Both the position numbers and the translations under genes were made by a program. Under the pieces are notes generated by a model. The model ran no database searches, had not been told where the DNA came from, and saw nothing but the letters and a program-made list of their open reading frames with translations. A DNA stretch of 11,389 nucleotides from an uncultured Eubacteriales bacterium (GTDB lineage: Bacteria > Bacillota > Clostridia > Monoglobales > Firm-18): NCBI GenBank assembly GCA_905210885.1, contig CAJLYO010000034.1:1-11389 (forward strand). The letters run 5' to 3'. Below, piece by piece: positions 1 to 5,981 of this stretch. Each line of letters begins with the position of its first letter. Position 1 is the stretch's first letter.

Positions 1-830
1 ACGGCGGTATGACCTTCCGTCACAACTCCGTCAACAGGTATGCTGTCGCCGGGGCGCACCGCAAATATATCGCCTTTTTTAAGCTGTTCCGCCGGGATTG
101 TAACCTCCTCGCCGTCTTTTATCACTACCGCGGTTTTCGGTGCAAGGTTCATAAGCCCTTTAAGTGCATCGGTGGTTTTGCCCTTGGACTTTGCCTCAAG
201 GGTTTTGCCCACGGTTATAAGGGTTAAAATCATCGCGGCGGACTCAAAATAAAACTCGTCCATGTATTTCATAACCGCCGGCATATCTCCTGCGGTTTGT
301 GCCGCCGTCATGGCAAAAAGCACGTACACGCTCCACAAAAACGCCGCGGACGAGCCCATAGCCACAAGGCTGTCCATATTGGGCGCACGGCGGAAAAGGG
401 CGGTAAATCCGCTTACGAAAAACTTCTGGTTTATAACCATAATTATCACGGTAAGTAAAAGCTGAACAAGTCCCATTGCCACGTGGTTTCCGTTAAGAAA
501 CGGCGGCAGCGGCAGATTAAACATCATGTGCCCCATGGAAAAATACATTAATATAATCAGGAATATAACGGAGGAAACAAGCCTTGCCCGAAGCTTGGGC
601 GTTTCGGTGTCCTCCAAAGAGTCCGCCTCTTTTGCCCCGGAAACGGAGGCGCGGTAGCCGGCGTCACGGACGGCTTTTTCTATTGTTTTTTCGTCAGCCG
701 TGCCTTCAACTTCCATTGAGTTTGTAAGAAGGCTTACGCTGCACGAGGTGACCCCGGGCACGGCGGTAACCGCCTTTTCCACTCTTGCGGAACACGCGGC
801 ACAGCTCATTCCTTTGACATTGAATTTCAT
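1..830 (-). CDS. copA: Copper-exporting P1B-type ATPase, N-terminal part (runs off the window)
   Basis: Only the first 276 codons are present; the rest lies beyond base 1. I read this frame directly by translating the reverse complement. The protein starts with a heavy-metal-associated domain (residues 1-68) with the Cu(I)-binding motif GMSCAAC at 7-13. Four membrane segments follow (about 84-102, 118-136, 158-176, 195-210), and TM1 carries a Met/His-rich YFSMGHMMF stretch. The actuator domain then begins (about 225 onward), ending at VRPGDSIPVDGVVTEGHTA, just before the expected DES motif. The phosphorylation DKTG, CPC and ATP-binding regions are not in the window, so the Cu assignment rests on the HMA domain and the linked csoR. 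The family pumps Cu(I) out of the cytoplasm across the plasma membrane. The start ATG (830-828) has an AAAGGAGA ribosome site about 9 nt upstream. csoR lies 79 nt upstream on the same strand, so both are probably one copper-induced transcript. Confidence 0.93.
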   Translation of the reverse strand, partial: MKFNVKGMSCAACSARVEKAVTAVPGVTSCSVSLLTNSMEVEGTADEKTIEKAVRDAGYRASVSGAKEADSLEDTETPKLRARLVSSVIFLIILMYFSMGHMMFNLPLPPFLNGNHVAMGLVQLLLTVIIMVINQKFFVSGFTALFRRAPNMDSLVAMGSSAAFLWSVYVLFAMTAAQTAGDMPAVMKYMDEFYFESAAMILTLITVGKTLEAKSKGKTTDALKGLMNLAPKTAVVIKDGEEVTIPAEQLKKGDIFAVRPGDSIPVDGVVTEGHTA

Positions 831-871
831 GAAATCATATCTCCTTTCCGTTTGTATTTACAAGAATGCAT

Positions 872-900
872 GTGCGTAAATATCCGCACGGTGTATCGTC
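872..900. repeat. Small hairpin and repeat copy in the csoR-copA gap
   Basis: GTGCG (872-876) and CGCAC (885-889) form a 5-bp stem. Bases 877-900 match 2419-2442 at 20 of 24 positions in the same orientation. No U-tract follows on the minus strand, so it is unlikely to terminate csoR-copA. It is probably part of an intergenic repeat family and could also modulate copA relative to csoR. Confidence 0.5.
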
Positions 901-909
901 CTGCGGCCC

Positions 910-1209
910 CTACTTCATAAGTTTTTGTATTGTCGCAACAAGCTCGTCCACAACCTCGTCGCTGCCGGCGCGGATATCGCGCACAACACAGCTTTTTATA
1001 TGGCTTGCCAGAAGCTCCCGGTTAAACGCGTTAACCGCTGCGGAAACCGCCGCCGACTGTATCAGAATATCGTTGCAGTATGCGTCGCGCTCAAGCATTG
1101 CCTGTATTCCGCGGATTTGCCCTTCAATTCGCTTAAGTCGGTTTACAAGCGCCTTTTTTTGCTCATCGCCGCGGATTGTGTGCTTTTCGCAGCAGCATTT
1201 GTTTTCCAT
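910..1209 (-). CDS. csoR: CsoR-family copper-sensing transcriptional repressor
   Basis: This 99-residue all-helical DUF156 protein has the usual family length. It shows the family core NRLKRIEGQIRGI (23-35) and the Cu(I) ligand triad Cys45, His70, Cys74 in the canonical C-x24-H-x3-C spacing. The residue two before Cys45 is Ala and Tyr44 precedes the Cys, compatible with Cu-type CsoR rather than the nickel/cobalt RcnR type. In the family the apo-tetramer binds a GC-rich operator and releases it when Cu(I) binds. An extra Cys-Cys-Cys cluster at 5-7 plus His10 lies before the core and might be an accessory metal or redox site. The start ATG (1209-1207) follows an AAGGGAGA site. It is first in the csoR-copA unit and its promoter contains a matching operator, so autoregulation is expected. 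Confidence 0.93.
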   Translation of the reverse strand: MENKCCCEKHTIRGDEQKKALVNRLKRIEGQIRGIQAMLERDAYCNDILIQSAAVSAAVNAFNRELLASHIKSCVVRDIRAGSDEVVDELVATIQKLMK

Positions 1210-1251
1210 TATATTATCTCCCTTTCAGGTTTTTTCATCTTTCACAAATAC

Positions 1252-1280
1252 ATTATATACCCCCAAGGGGTATTTGTCAA
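1252..1280 (-). promoter_or_regulatory. Housekeeping promoter of csoR-copA
   Basis: On the minus strand, -35 TTGACA (1280-1275) and -10 TATAAT (1257-1252) are both perfect matches to consensus and are separated by exactly 17 bp. Transcription would start around 1244-1246, giving a leader of about 35 nt before csoR. So strong a promoter needs tight repression, which the operator in its spacer can supply. Confidence 0.88.
1257..1273. promoter_or_regulatory. CsoR operator in the csoR promoter spacer
   Basis: A perfect inverted repeat ATACCCC-CAA-GGGGTAT occupies virtually the whole spacer between the -35 and -10 boxes. It has the TACCCC/GGGGTA form known for CsoR operators in Gram-positive bacteria. 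Bound CsoR would block RNA polymerase from both promoter elements. Confidence 0.87.
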
Positions 1281-1289
1281 CAAAAACTT

Positions 1290-1328
1290 TTTGCATGTTT
1301 ATAAAAAACACTTGCATTTTTATGCAAA
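1290..1328 (+). promoter_or_regulatory. Tandem ARG boxes (ArgR/AhrC operator) before argC
   Basis: The distal site is 1290-1307 and the proximal site is 1311-1328. The proximal site contains the perfect inverted repeat TTGCAT-TTTT-ATGCAA (1312-1327), matching the ARG-box form TGNATWWWWATNCA. The distal site has the same left half TTGCAT (1291-1296), an AT-rich centre and a weaker right half (ATAAA in place of ATNCA). The two left halves are exactly 21 bp apart, so two 18-bp boxes are separated by 3 bp, the classic spacing for one ArgR hexamer. The proximal box covers the -35 element and part of the spacer of the argC promoter, so repression by arginine is expected. No argR gene is in the window. 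Confidence 0.75.
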
Positions 1329-1340
1329 ATAATGTATAAT
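1312..1340 (+). promoter_or_regulatory. Promoter of argC
   Basis: The -10 box TATAAT (1335-1340) is perfect. The -35 position 17 bp upstream is TTGCAT (1312-1317), only half matching consensus, and is embedded in the proximal ARG box. The predicted start near 1346-1348 leaves a leader of about 20 nt that contains just the ribosome site. Confidence 0.7.
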
Positions 1341-1365
1341 ACTAAAAAAGGAAGGAATGATAATC

Positions 1366-2406
1366 ATGATAAAAGCAGCCGTTATGGGTGCCACAGGTTA
1401 TGCAGGCGCAGAGCTTGTACGGCTTTTAAGCGGTCACCCGGACGTTAAAATAACCCATCTGACTTCAAATTCATACGCCGGCGAAAAAATCAGCGGCATA
1501 TACCCCAGCCTCCGCGGCATCAATGATATGGTGCTCGAAAAGGCGGACGCTTATACAATATGCAAGGATTCCGACGTTGTTTTCACCGCGCTGCCCCACG
1601 GAGTTTCGAAAGAAGTAATCCCCGTTTTATGGGAAAGCGGCGTTAAAATAATCGATTTCAGCGGCGACTACAGATATGACAACGCAAAGGTTTACGAAAA
1701 ATGGTACGGTCAGCCCCACAGCTCGCCGGAGCTTTTGGCGCAGTCGGTTTACGGTCTGTGCGAACTTTACCGTGACAAAATCAAAAATGCGCGGTTAATC
1801 GGAAATCCCGGCTGTTACACGACATGCTCCATACTTGCCCTATACCCCCTGCTTGCAGGCGGAGCGGCTGAAGCAAAAAATATAATAATTGACGCAAAAT
1901 CCGGCGTAACGGGTGCCGGCCGCGGCGCAAACCTTGACACGCAGTTTTGCGAGTGCACCGAAAGCGTTAAGGCGTACAAGGTAGCGACCCACCGCCACAC
2001 CTCCGAAATCGAACAGGAGCTTTCAAAGGCGGCAGGGGAGGAAATCGTTTTGTCCTTCACGCCCCATCTGATACCCATGAAACGCGGAATTTTCGCAACG
2101 TGCTATGCAAATCTCAAAGCGCCGGCAAAAACCGCCGATATCGTAAAACTGTATGAGGATTTTTACAAGGGCGAGCATTTCGTGCGCGTGTATCCGGAGG
2201 GAAAACTTCCGAAAACCAATTATGTTGCCGGTTCAAATTTTGCCGACATCGGAATAACGGTTGACGAGCGTTTAAACCGCGCAGTTATTGTGTCGTGCAT
2301 AGATAATCTTATAAAAGGCGCCGCCGGTCAGGCAGTGCAGAATATGAATATAATGTTTGGCGTAAGCGAAAAAACAGGAATTGATATGCCGGCATTTTAT
2401 ATGTAG
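1366..2406 (+). CDS. argC: N-acetyl-gamma-glutamyl-phosphate reductase
   Basis: It catalyses the NADPH-dependent reduction of N-acetylglutamyl-5-phosphate to N-acetylglutamate-5-semialdehyde, the third step of ornithine/arginine synthesis, in the cytoplasm. The 346-residue protein opens with the Rossmann motif GATGYAGAEL (8-17). The active-site Cys is Cys150 in GNPGCYTTC, and the catalytic His region is HRHTSEIEQ (209-217). The Cys motif has Thr where Ala, Val or Pro is usual and Cys where Gly or Ala is usual, a mild deviation. I chose ATG 1366 over ATG 1357 because GGAAGGA (1350-1356) directly abuts 1357 but sits about 10 nt from 1366, and MIKAAVMGATGYAG is the typical N-terminus. argB, the preceding enzyme of the pathway, lies 205 bp downstream. 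No argJ or argD is seen between them. Confidence 0.95.
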   Translation: MIKAAVMGATGYAGAELVRLLSGHPDVKITHLTSNSYAGEKISGIYPSLRGINDMVLEKADAYTICKDSDVVFTALPHGVSKEVIPVLWESGVKIIDFSGDYRYDNAKVYEKWYGQPHSSPELLAQSVYGLCELYRDKIKNARLIGNPGCYTTCSILALYPLLAGGAAEAKNIIIDAKSGVTGAGRGANLDTQFCECTESVKAYKVATHRHTSEIEQELSKAAGEEIVLSFTPHLIPMKRGIFATCYANLKAPAKTADIVKLYEDFYKGEHFVRVYPEGKLPKTNYVAGSNFADIGITVDERLNRAVIVSCIDNLIKGAAGQAVQNMNIMFGVSEKTGIDMPAFYM

Positions 2407-2523
2407 GAAAAGCCGTATTAAATATCGGCACAATGTACCGTCTTACAGCCGTAGGGACGGTTATCGTTTGTCTGTATGCGTTGTTTGCACAAATTTCAAA
2501 TAAAATATTGCGTTTATTCTTGT

Positions 2524-2553
2524 CACTTTTTGGTTTGCCTTTACCAAAAAGTG
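2524..2553. repeat. 11-bp perfect inverted repeat
   Basis: CACTTTTTGGT (2524-2534) and ACCAAAAAGTG (2543-2553) pair perfectly around an 8-nt loop, TTGCCTTT. The A/T-rich stem and lack of an adjacent U-tract argue against an intrinsic terminator. It resembles a dispersed palindromic repeat. Confidence 0.7.
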
Positions 2554-2576
2554 CAGGGAACGCTCTGCTGTTTTTT
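2553..2576 (+). terminator. Weak terminator or attenuator-like hairpin before argB
   Basis: GCAGGG (2553-2558) pairs with CTCTGC (2563-2568), with one G-U pair and loop AACG. Two bases later come six T residues (2571-2576). The hairpin shares base 2553 with the preceding palindrome. It could partly end argC transcripts before argB. The stem is short, so function is uncertain. Confidence 0.4.
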
Positions 2577-2611
2577 CATTCAACATTCAACATACCAAGG
2601 AGGTAATTTAA

Positions 2612-3481
2612 TTGGAAAAATACATAAAAAAAGCTAATATACTAATCGAAGCCCTGCCGTACATTCAGCGGCTGGCAGGAAAAACCGTCGTTAGAAAATA
2701 CGGCGGAAACGCAATGATTAACGACGAGCTTAAAGAAAAGGTTATGGCGGACATCACCCTTTTAAAATACATAGGTGTGAACCCCATTGTGGTTCACGGC
2801 GGCGGTCCGGACATTACCGAGGCTCTTAAGGTTTACAGGGTTGAGAGCAAGTTTGTAAACGGTCTTCGCTACACCGACGCGGTTACAATGTCTGTTGCGC
2901 AGATGGTTTTAATCGGCAAAACAAACAAGGAAATTGTTTCTCTTCTTAATTTAAAGGGCGGCAACGCCGTTGGCGTTTCGGGAATTGACGGAAAGCTTAT
3001 CGAGTGCGAAAAATACACAAAAACCCCCGAGGGCGATGACATTGACGTAGGCAGCGTGGGCGAAATCGTAAATATCAACACCGAAGTTTTGGAAAAGCTT
3101 GCAAATGATGCATTTATCCCCGTTGTTGCGCCTATTGGCGTGGGCAAAAACGGCGAAAGTTACAACATAAACGCCGACACGGTGGCAGGGAAAATCGCAG
3201 CAGCGCTGAAAGCGGAAAAGCTTATGCTGTTAACGGACGTTCCCGGGATCAAAGAAAGCGAGGACAGCGACGATATTATTTATTCCATAACCCAAAAGGA
3301 AATATTCAAAATGATAGACCAGGGCAAAATAAAAGGCGGCATGATTCCAAAAACTTTAAGCTGCATTGACGCCATAGACGCCGGAGTTAAGCGCGTGCAT
3401 ATAATTGACGGCCGCATACCCCACTGCATTCTGCTTGAAATTTTCACCGACACCGGTATCGGAACAATGATAACGGAATAA
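2612..3481 (+). CDS. argB: Acetylglutamate kinase (TTG start)
   Basis: It phosphorylates N-acetyl-L-glutamate with ATP, making the substrate of ArgC. The 289-residue protein belongs to the amino-acid kinase family: KYGGNAM (29-35) with the phosphate-binding Lys29, VHGGGPDI (61-68), NINADTVAGKIA (185-196), LLTDVPGI (207-213) and KGGMIPK (241-247) with its conserved Lys. The first 25 or so residues (KKANILIEALPYIQRLAGKT) match the N-terminal helix of hexameric, arginine-feedback-inhibited kinases such as those of Thermotoga and Pseudomonas, so allosteric inhibition by arginine is inferred. The start is TTG 2612, preceded by an ideal AAGGAGG (2597-2603) at 8 nt, and the family-typical N-terminal helix needs this start. 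An SLH-protein gene begins at the base after its stop codon. Confidence 0.95.
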   Translation: MEKYIKKANILIEALPYIQRLAGKTVVRKYGGNAMINDELKEKVMADITLLKYIGVNPIVVHGGGPDITEALKVYRVESKFVNGLRYTDAVTMSVAQMVLIGKTNKEIVSLLNLKGGNAVGVSGIDGKLIECEKYTKTPEGDDIDVGSVGEIVNINTEVLEKLANDAFIPVVAPIGVGKNGESYNINADTVAGKIAAALKAEKLMLLTDVPGIKESEDSDDIIYSITQKEIFKMIDQGKIKGGMIPKTLSCIDAIDAGVKRVHIIDGRIPHCILLEIFTDTGIGTMITE

Positions 3482-3943
3482 ATGGAAAAATTAATTACCG
3501 CCGCAGTGCCGGCAATGGCTGTTATTCTCGGCATATCCGCTTTTGCGGCACAGCCCGTATCCGGCGAACACGACATAGCCATAGCAGCACACGCAGAAAC
3601 GGCAGAAGACGCCGTAAAGGCGGCGCCGGCGTTTGTCGGTATCGTAAGCGGCAAAGGCGAATACACATTTGCTCCCGATGACAAGCTGACACGCGAGGAG
3701 GCTGCGGTTATCCTTTACCGTATCGCAAAATACGCAGATACCGAAATGCCTGCGGTTAAAGTTGACATGACATATTCCGACAACGGCGAAATTTCGGACC
3801 GGGCGGTTGCACCGGTATACAGCCTTAAAGTTTCCGGTTTTGTTTCGAACAGCGACGGCGAAAAATTCAACCCAAATGCGAATTACACAGTGGGCGAAAC
3901 AATTTCTTCATTTGTTAAATTAAACGAATTTATCAGAAAATAA
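3482..3943 (+). CDS. Small secreted protein with two degenerate SLH repeats
   Basis: The 153-residue protein begins with a short basic end and a hydrophobic run (residues 6-23, AAVPAMAVILGISAFAAQ), a likely signal peptide. Two S-layer-homology-like segments follow. The first (about 48-85) has GIVSGKGEYTFAPDDKLTREEAAVILYRIAKY, matching the second half of an SLH repeat. The second (about 97-150) starts YSDNGEISDRAVAPVYSLK and has FNPNANYTVGETISSFVKL, where the usual TR-E signature has become TVGE. SLH repeats bind secondary cell-wall polymers, but no cargo domain is present. The ATG directly follows the argB stop (TAAATG) and has no clear ribosome site, so translation is probably coupled to argB. 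A secreted wall protein in an arginine operon is unexpected. It may be a remnant of a larger SLH gene. Confidence 0.75.
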   Translation: MEKLITAAVPAMAVILGISAFAAQPVSGEHDIAIAAHAETAEDAVKAAPAFVGIVSGKGEYTFAPDDKLTREEAAVILYRIAKYADTEMPAVKVDMTYSDNGEISDRAVAPVYSLKVSGFVSNSDGEKFNPNANYTVGETISSFVKLNEFIRK

Positions 3944-3955
3944 TGTTTTCCTTAC

Positions 3956-4000
3956 AACCGAAAGAGGCTTTGCCAAACGGCAAAGTCTCTTTCGGTTTTT
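3956..4000 (+). terminator. Strong intrinsic terminator of the arg unit
   Basis: Arms 3956-3974 and 3979-3997 form a long stem (CCGAAAGAG...CTCTTTCGG) with a single G-U pair and loop AAAC. Five T residues (3996-4000) close the plus-strand side. The minus-strand side has only TTG, so it terminates the plus-strand unit best but may also slow transcripts leaving amt, which ends at 4029. Confidence 0.9.
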
Positions 4001-4028
4001 ATATGGAAATTTTATTATGGAGAATACC

Positions 4029-5768
4029 TTAGTCGTCCTGGAGGGCGTCATAGCCTTCCTCGCCTGTACGAACCTTAACAACGTTTTCAACATCATAAAC
4101 GAAAATCTTACCGTCGCCGATATGACCCGTATACAGCGCTCTTTTAGCCGTTTCGATAACCTGGCGAACGGGAACCTTGCTTACGACTATATCAACCTGA
4201 ACTTTAGGCAGCAGGTTTGTTTCCACAGCAACGCCGCGGTAATACTCCGGCTTACCCTTCTGCACGCCGCAGCCCATTACGTGAGCCACCGTCATACCTG
4301 TTACGCCGATAGCGGACATTGCCTCTTTAAGCTTGTCAAAGCGAGCCTCCTTGCACAGGATTTCAACCTTTGTAAGCTTATCCTTGCCCTCACGCGAGGG
4401 CTTCATAACCTCGGGAGCAGTCTCGATCTGAACAGCCTTTGAAACGGGAACATCTCCCATCGTTTCGCCGTAGTAGTCGGCAGCGATTGTGTCGGGCTCC
4501 ATTGCGATACCGGCATAAGCGGACAAAAGACCATGCTCGGAAATATCAAGACCTGCTATTTCGTCCTCAGCGTCTGCACGAAGTCCGATTGTGTGCTTTA
4601 AAATCTGGAACACGATTGTTATAACTACCGCAACGTATGCAATTACCGTAACTACGCCCAAAAGCTGAACGCCTAAGAATTTAAATCCTCCGCCGTAGAA
4701 CAGACCCTGCATAACGGGCAGAGTTCCGTCAGCCTCGGCAACACCGCCTGTTGAGAAAAAGCCTAAAAGGATTGTTCCCAAAGATCCGCAGACGCCGTGA
4801 ACGGAAACTGCGCCGACCGGGTCGTCCACCTTTGCAACCTTATCGAAAAATTCAACTGCCAATACCATCACAACGCCGAATATAAGACCCATTATTGCAG
4901 CGCCCACAGGGCTTACCGTGTCGCAGCCGGCAGTGATACCTACAAGACCGGCAAGAGCTGCGTTATACGTCATTGAAACATCGGGTTTGCCGTAGCGAAT
5001 CCATGTGAAAACAAGTGCTGCGCAGCATGCAACGGCTGCGGCTAAGTTAGTGTTAAAGAATACAAGACCGGCACGTTTTAACTGTGCATCGGAGTCCATA
5101 CCTACCGTTGAAGCGCCGTTGAATCCGAACCAGCAGAACCAAAGGATAAATACGCCGAGAGCAGCGGCAGTCATGTTATGACCCAAAATTGCTCTGGGTT
5201 TGCCGTCCTTGTCGTACTTGCCGATACGGGGGCCTAACGTTGCGGCACCGATTAATGCGCAGACACCGCCGACCATATGTACCGCCGTTGAACCTGCAAA
5301 GTCGTGGAATCCGAGCTGTGCAAGCCAGCCGCCGCCCCAAATCCAGTGACCGGAGATAGGATATATAATAAGTGAAATAGCAGCGGAGTATATGCAGTAT
5401 GCACTGAATTTTGTACGCTCAGCCATTGAACCGGAAACGATTGTTGCGCTTGTTGCGCAGAAAACCGTCTGGAAAATTGCGTATGCCCAAAGGGGTACGC
5501 CTGCCGGAAGGATTGAGCTGTAGTCACCCATGATAAGGGGGTCGAGCTTTCCGAAAAGCGCCGTGCCCGTGCCGAACATTATGCCGAAGCCCACAAGCCA
5601 GAAGCAGGGTGTGCCTATACAGAAATCCATAAGGTTTTTCATAAGAATGTTACCTGTGTTCTTTGCTCTTGTAAAGCCGGCTTCGCAAAGCGAGAAGCCT
5701 GCCTGCATGAAAAATACCAGTGCCGCGCCGAGCAGCACCCAAATCGTGTTTACAGAACTGAATTCCAT
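4029..5768 (-). CDS. amt: Ammonium transporter fused to a C-terminal PII (GlnB) domain
   Basis: The 579-residue membrane protein has an Amt/Rh channel (about 1-412) followed by a PII signalling domain (about 464-579). The channel shows the FQTVFCATSATIVSGSMAER segment, SGHWIWGGGW, the substrate Asp and first pore His in HDFAGSTAVHMVGG (Asp156, His164), and the second pore His in VHGVCGSLG (His324). A linker of about 50 residues after DISEHG leads to the PII domain: TKVEILCKEARFDKLKEAM, VTGMTVAHVMGCGVQKG, EYYRG, LPKVQVDIVV, TGHIGDGKIFVYDVENVVKVRTGEEG. The PII T-loop keeps the ATP-binding QKG and GDGKIF motifs, but Val replaces the uridylylated Tyr51 of E. coli GlnB, so control by uridylylation is not expected. 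I prefer ATG 5768 over GTG 5777 because the GTG is inside the GGAGTGG ribosome site. The family passes ammonium; the tethered PII probably gates its own pore in response to ATP/ADP/2-oxoglutarate. No clear -35 element was found upstream. Confidence 0.95.
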   Translation of the reverse strand: MEFSSVNTIWVLLGAALVFFMQAGFSLCEAGFTRAKNTGNILMKNLMDFCIGTPCFWLVGFGIMFGTGTALFGKLDPLIMGDYSSILPAGVPLWAYAIFQTVFCATSATIVSGSMAERTKFSAYCIYSAAISLIIYPISGHWIWGGGWLAQLGFHDFAGSTAVHMVGGVCALIGAATLGPRIGKYDKDGKPRAILGHNMTAAALGVFILWFCWFGFNGASTVGMDSDAQLKRAGLVFFNTNLAAAVACCAALVFTWIRYGKPDVSMTYNAALAGLVGITAGCDTVSPVGAAIMGLIFGVVMVLAVEFFDKVAKVDDPVGAVSVHGVCGSLGTILLGFFSTGGVAEADGTLPVMQGLFYGGGFKFLGVQLLGVVTVIAYVAVVITIVFQILKHTIGLRADAEDEIAGLDISEHGLLSAYAGIAMEPDTIAADYYGETMGDVPVSKAVQIETAPEVMKPSREGKDKLTKVEILCKEARFDKLKEAMSAIGVTGMTVAHVMGCGVQKGKPEYYRGVAVETNLLPKVQVDIVVSKVPVRQVIETAKRALYTGHIGDGKIFVYDVENVVKVRTGEEGYDALQDD

Positions 5769-5801
5769 TTTTACCACTCCTATTTTTTTGTATATATAAT
5801 T

Positions 5802-5815
5802 AACGCATATGCGTT
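5802..5815. promoter_or_regulatory. 14-bp perfect palindrome just upstream of amt
   Basis: AACGCATATGCGTT is fully self-complementary and lies 34 bp before the amt ATG, next to an AT-rich stretch (5791-5800) that could hold the -10 element. A dimeric regulator site is possible. The right part belongs to the 13-mer repeated at 2475-2487, so it could instead be the edge of a repeat element. Confidence 0.45.
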
Positions 5816-5824
5816 GTTTGTGTC

Positions 5825-5878
5825 GGGACGTATATTATCCGCCCGCGGGTTGGTTGCCGGAACGCCACATAGGGCGTT
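5825..5878. repeat. Two further hairpins of the amt upstream array
   Basis: Bases 5825-5844 are an imperfect palindrome whose minus strand, GGGCGGATAATATACGTCCC, closely resembles the hairpin at 11004-11023. Bases 5861-5878 form a perfect 6-bp stem AACGCC/GGCGTT around a 6-nt loop ACATAG. Between them lies the palindrome CCCGCGGG (5842-5849). Confidence 0.55.
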
Positions 5879-5881
5879 GGA

Positions 5882-5915
5882 GTGTTGTCCAAATCTCTGA
5901 TTTGGGTAACAACAC
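5882..5915. repeat. Bulged hairpin unit 1 upstream of amt
   Basis: On the plus strand, a lower stem GTGTTGT/ACAACAC (7 bp) and an upper stem CCAAATC/GATTTGG (7 bp) are separated by a 3-nt GTA bulge on the 3' side, with loop TCT. On the minus strand, the direction of amt, the bulge reads TAC on the 5' side. Unit 2 repeats this plan with compensatory changes. Confidence 0.75.
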
Positions 5916-5925
5916 CCATGCGATA

Positions 5926-5955
5926 GCTGTCAAAATCTTTGATTTTGGTAACAGC
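5926..5955. repeat. Bulged hairpin unit 2 upstream of amt
   Basis: A lower stem GCTGT/ACAGC (5 bp) and an upper stem CAAAATC/GATTTTG (7 bp) carry the same 3-nt GTA bulge and a TTT loop. Relative to unit 1, the second upper pair changes C-G to A-T and a lower pair changes T-A to C-G, so pairing is conserved while bases change. That points to selection on structure or to divergence of a palindromic repeat. Confidence 0.75.
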
Positions 5956-5956
5956 G

Positions 5957-5973
5957 AACCGCTCCCTACGGTT
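5957..5973. repeat. Short hairpin AACCG/CGGTT
   Basis: A 5-bp stem surrounds a 7-nt loop. Its minus strand contains CCGTAGGGAGCGGTT, which matches CCGTAGGGACGGTT at 2449-2462 apart from one inserted G. It links this array to the argC-argB gap. Confidence 0.5.
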
Positions 5974-5981
5974 ATTTGTAA

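Larger units (their letters stand above)
2407..2611. other. Repeat-rich gap between argC and argB, no gene
   Basis: No convincing coding frame is present. The gap is a mosaic of short repeats and palindromes. A 24-nt segment (2419-2442) matches 877-900 at 20 of 24 positions. CCGTAGGGACGGTT (2449-2462) is self-complementary (CCGT/ACGG) and nearly matches the minus strand of 5957-5973. The 13-mer TATGCGTTGTTTG (2475-2487) recurs exactly at 5808-5820. A large palindrome (2524-2553), a terminator-like hairpin and a doubled CATTCAA just before the argB ribosome site complete it. It looks like repeat elements accumulated inside an arg operon. I see no good promoter for argB here. Confidence 0.6.

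Noticed and set aside
866..1339. Plus-strand open frame of 157 codons across csoR and its promoter
   Set aside because: It lies opposite csoR, which has clear family motifs, and crosses the divergent promoters; it has no ribosome site.
2407..2611. Arginine T-box leader for argB
   Set aside because: No T-box sequence of the GGGTGG-ACCGCG type and no specifier-loop layout was found.
4017..4442. Plus-strand open frame antisense to the PII domain of amt
   Set aside because: It is a mirror of a well-supported gene, starts inside the post-terminator spacer and has no recognisable domain.
5769..5880. GlnR or sigma-54 control site before amt
   Set aside because: No TGTNA-N7-TNACA and no TGGCAC-N5-TTGC pattern was seen on the minus strand.
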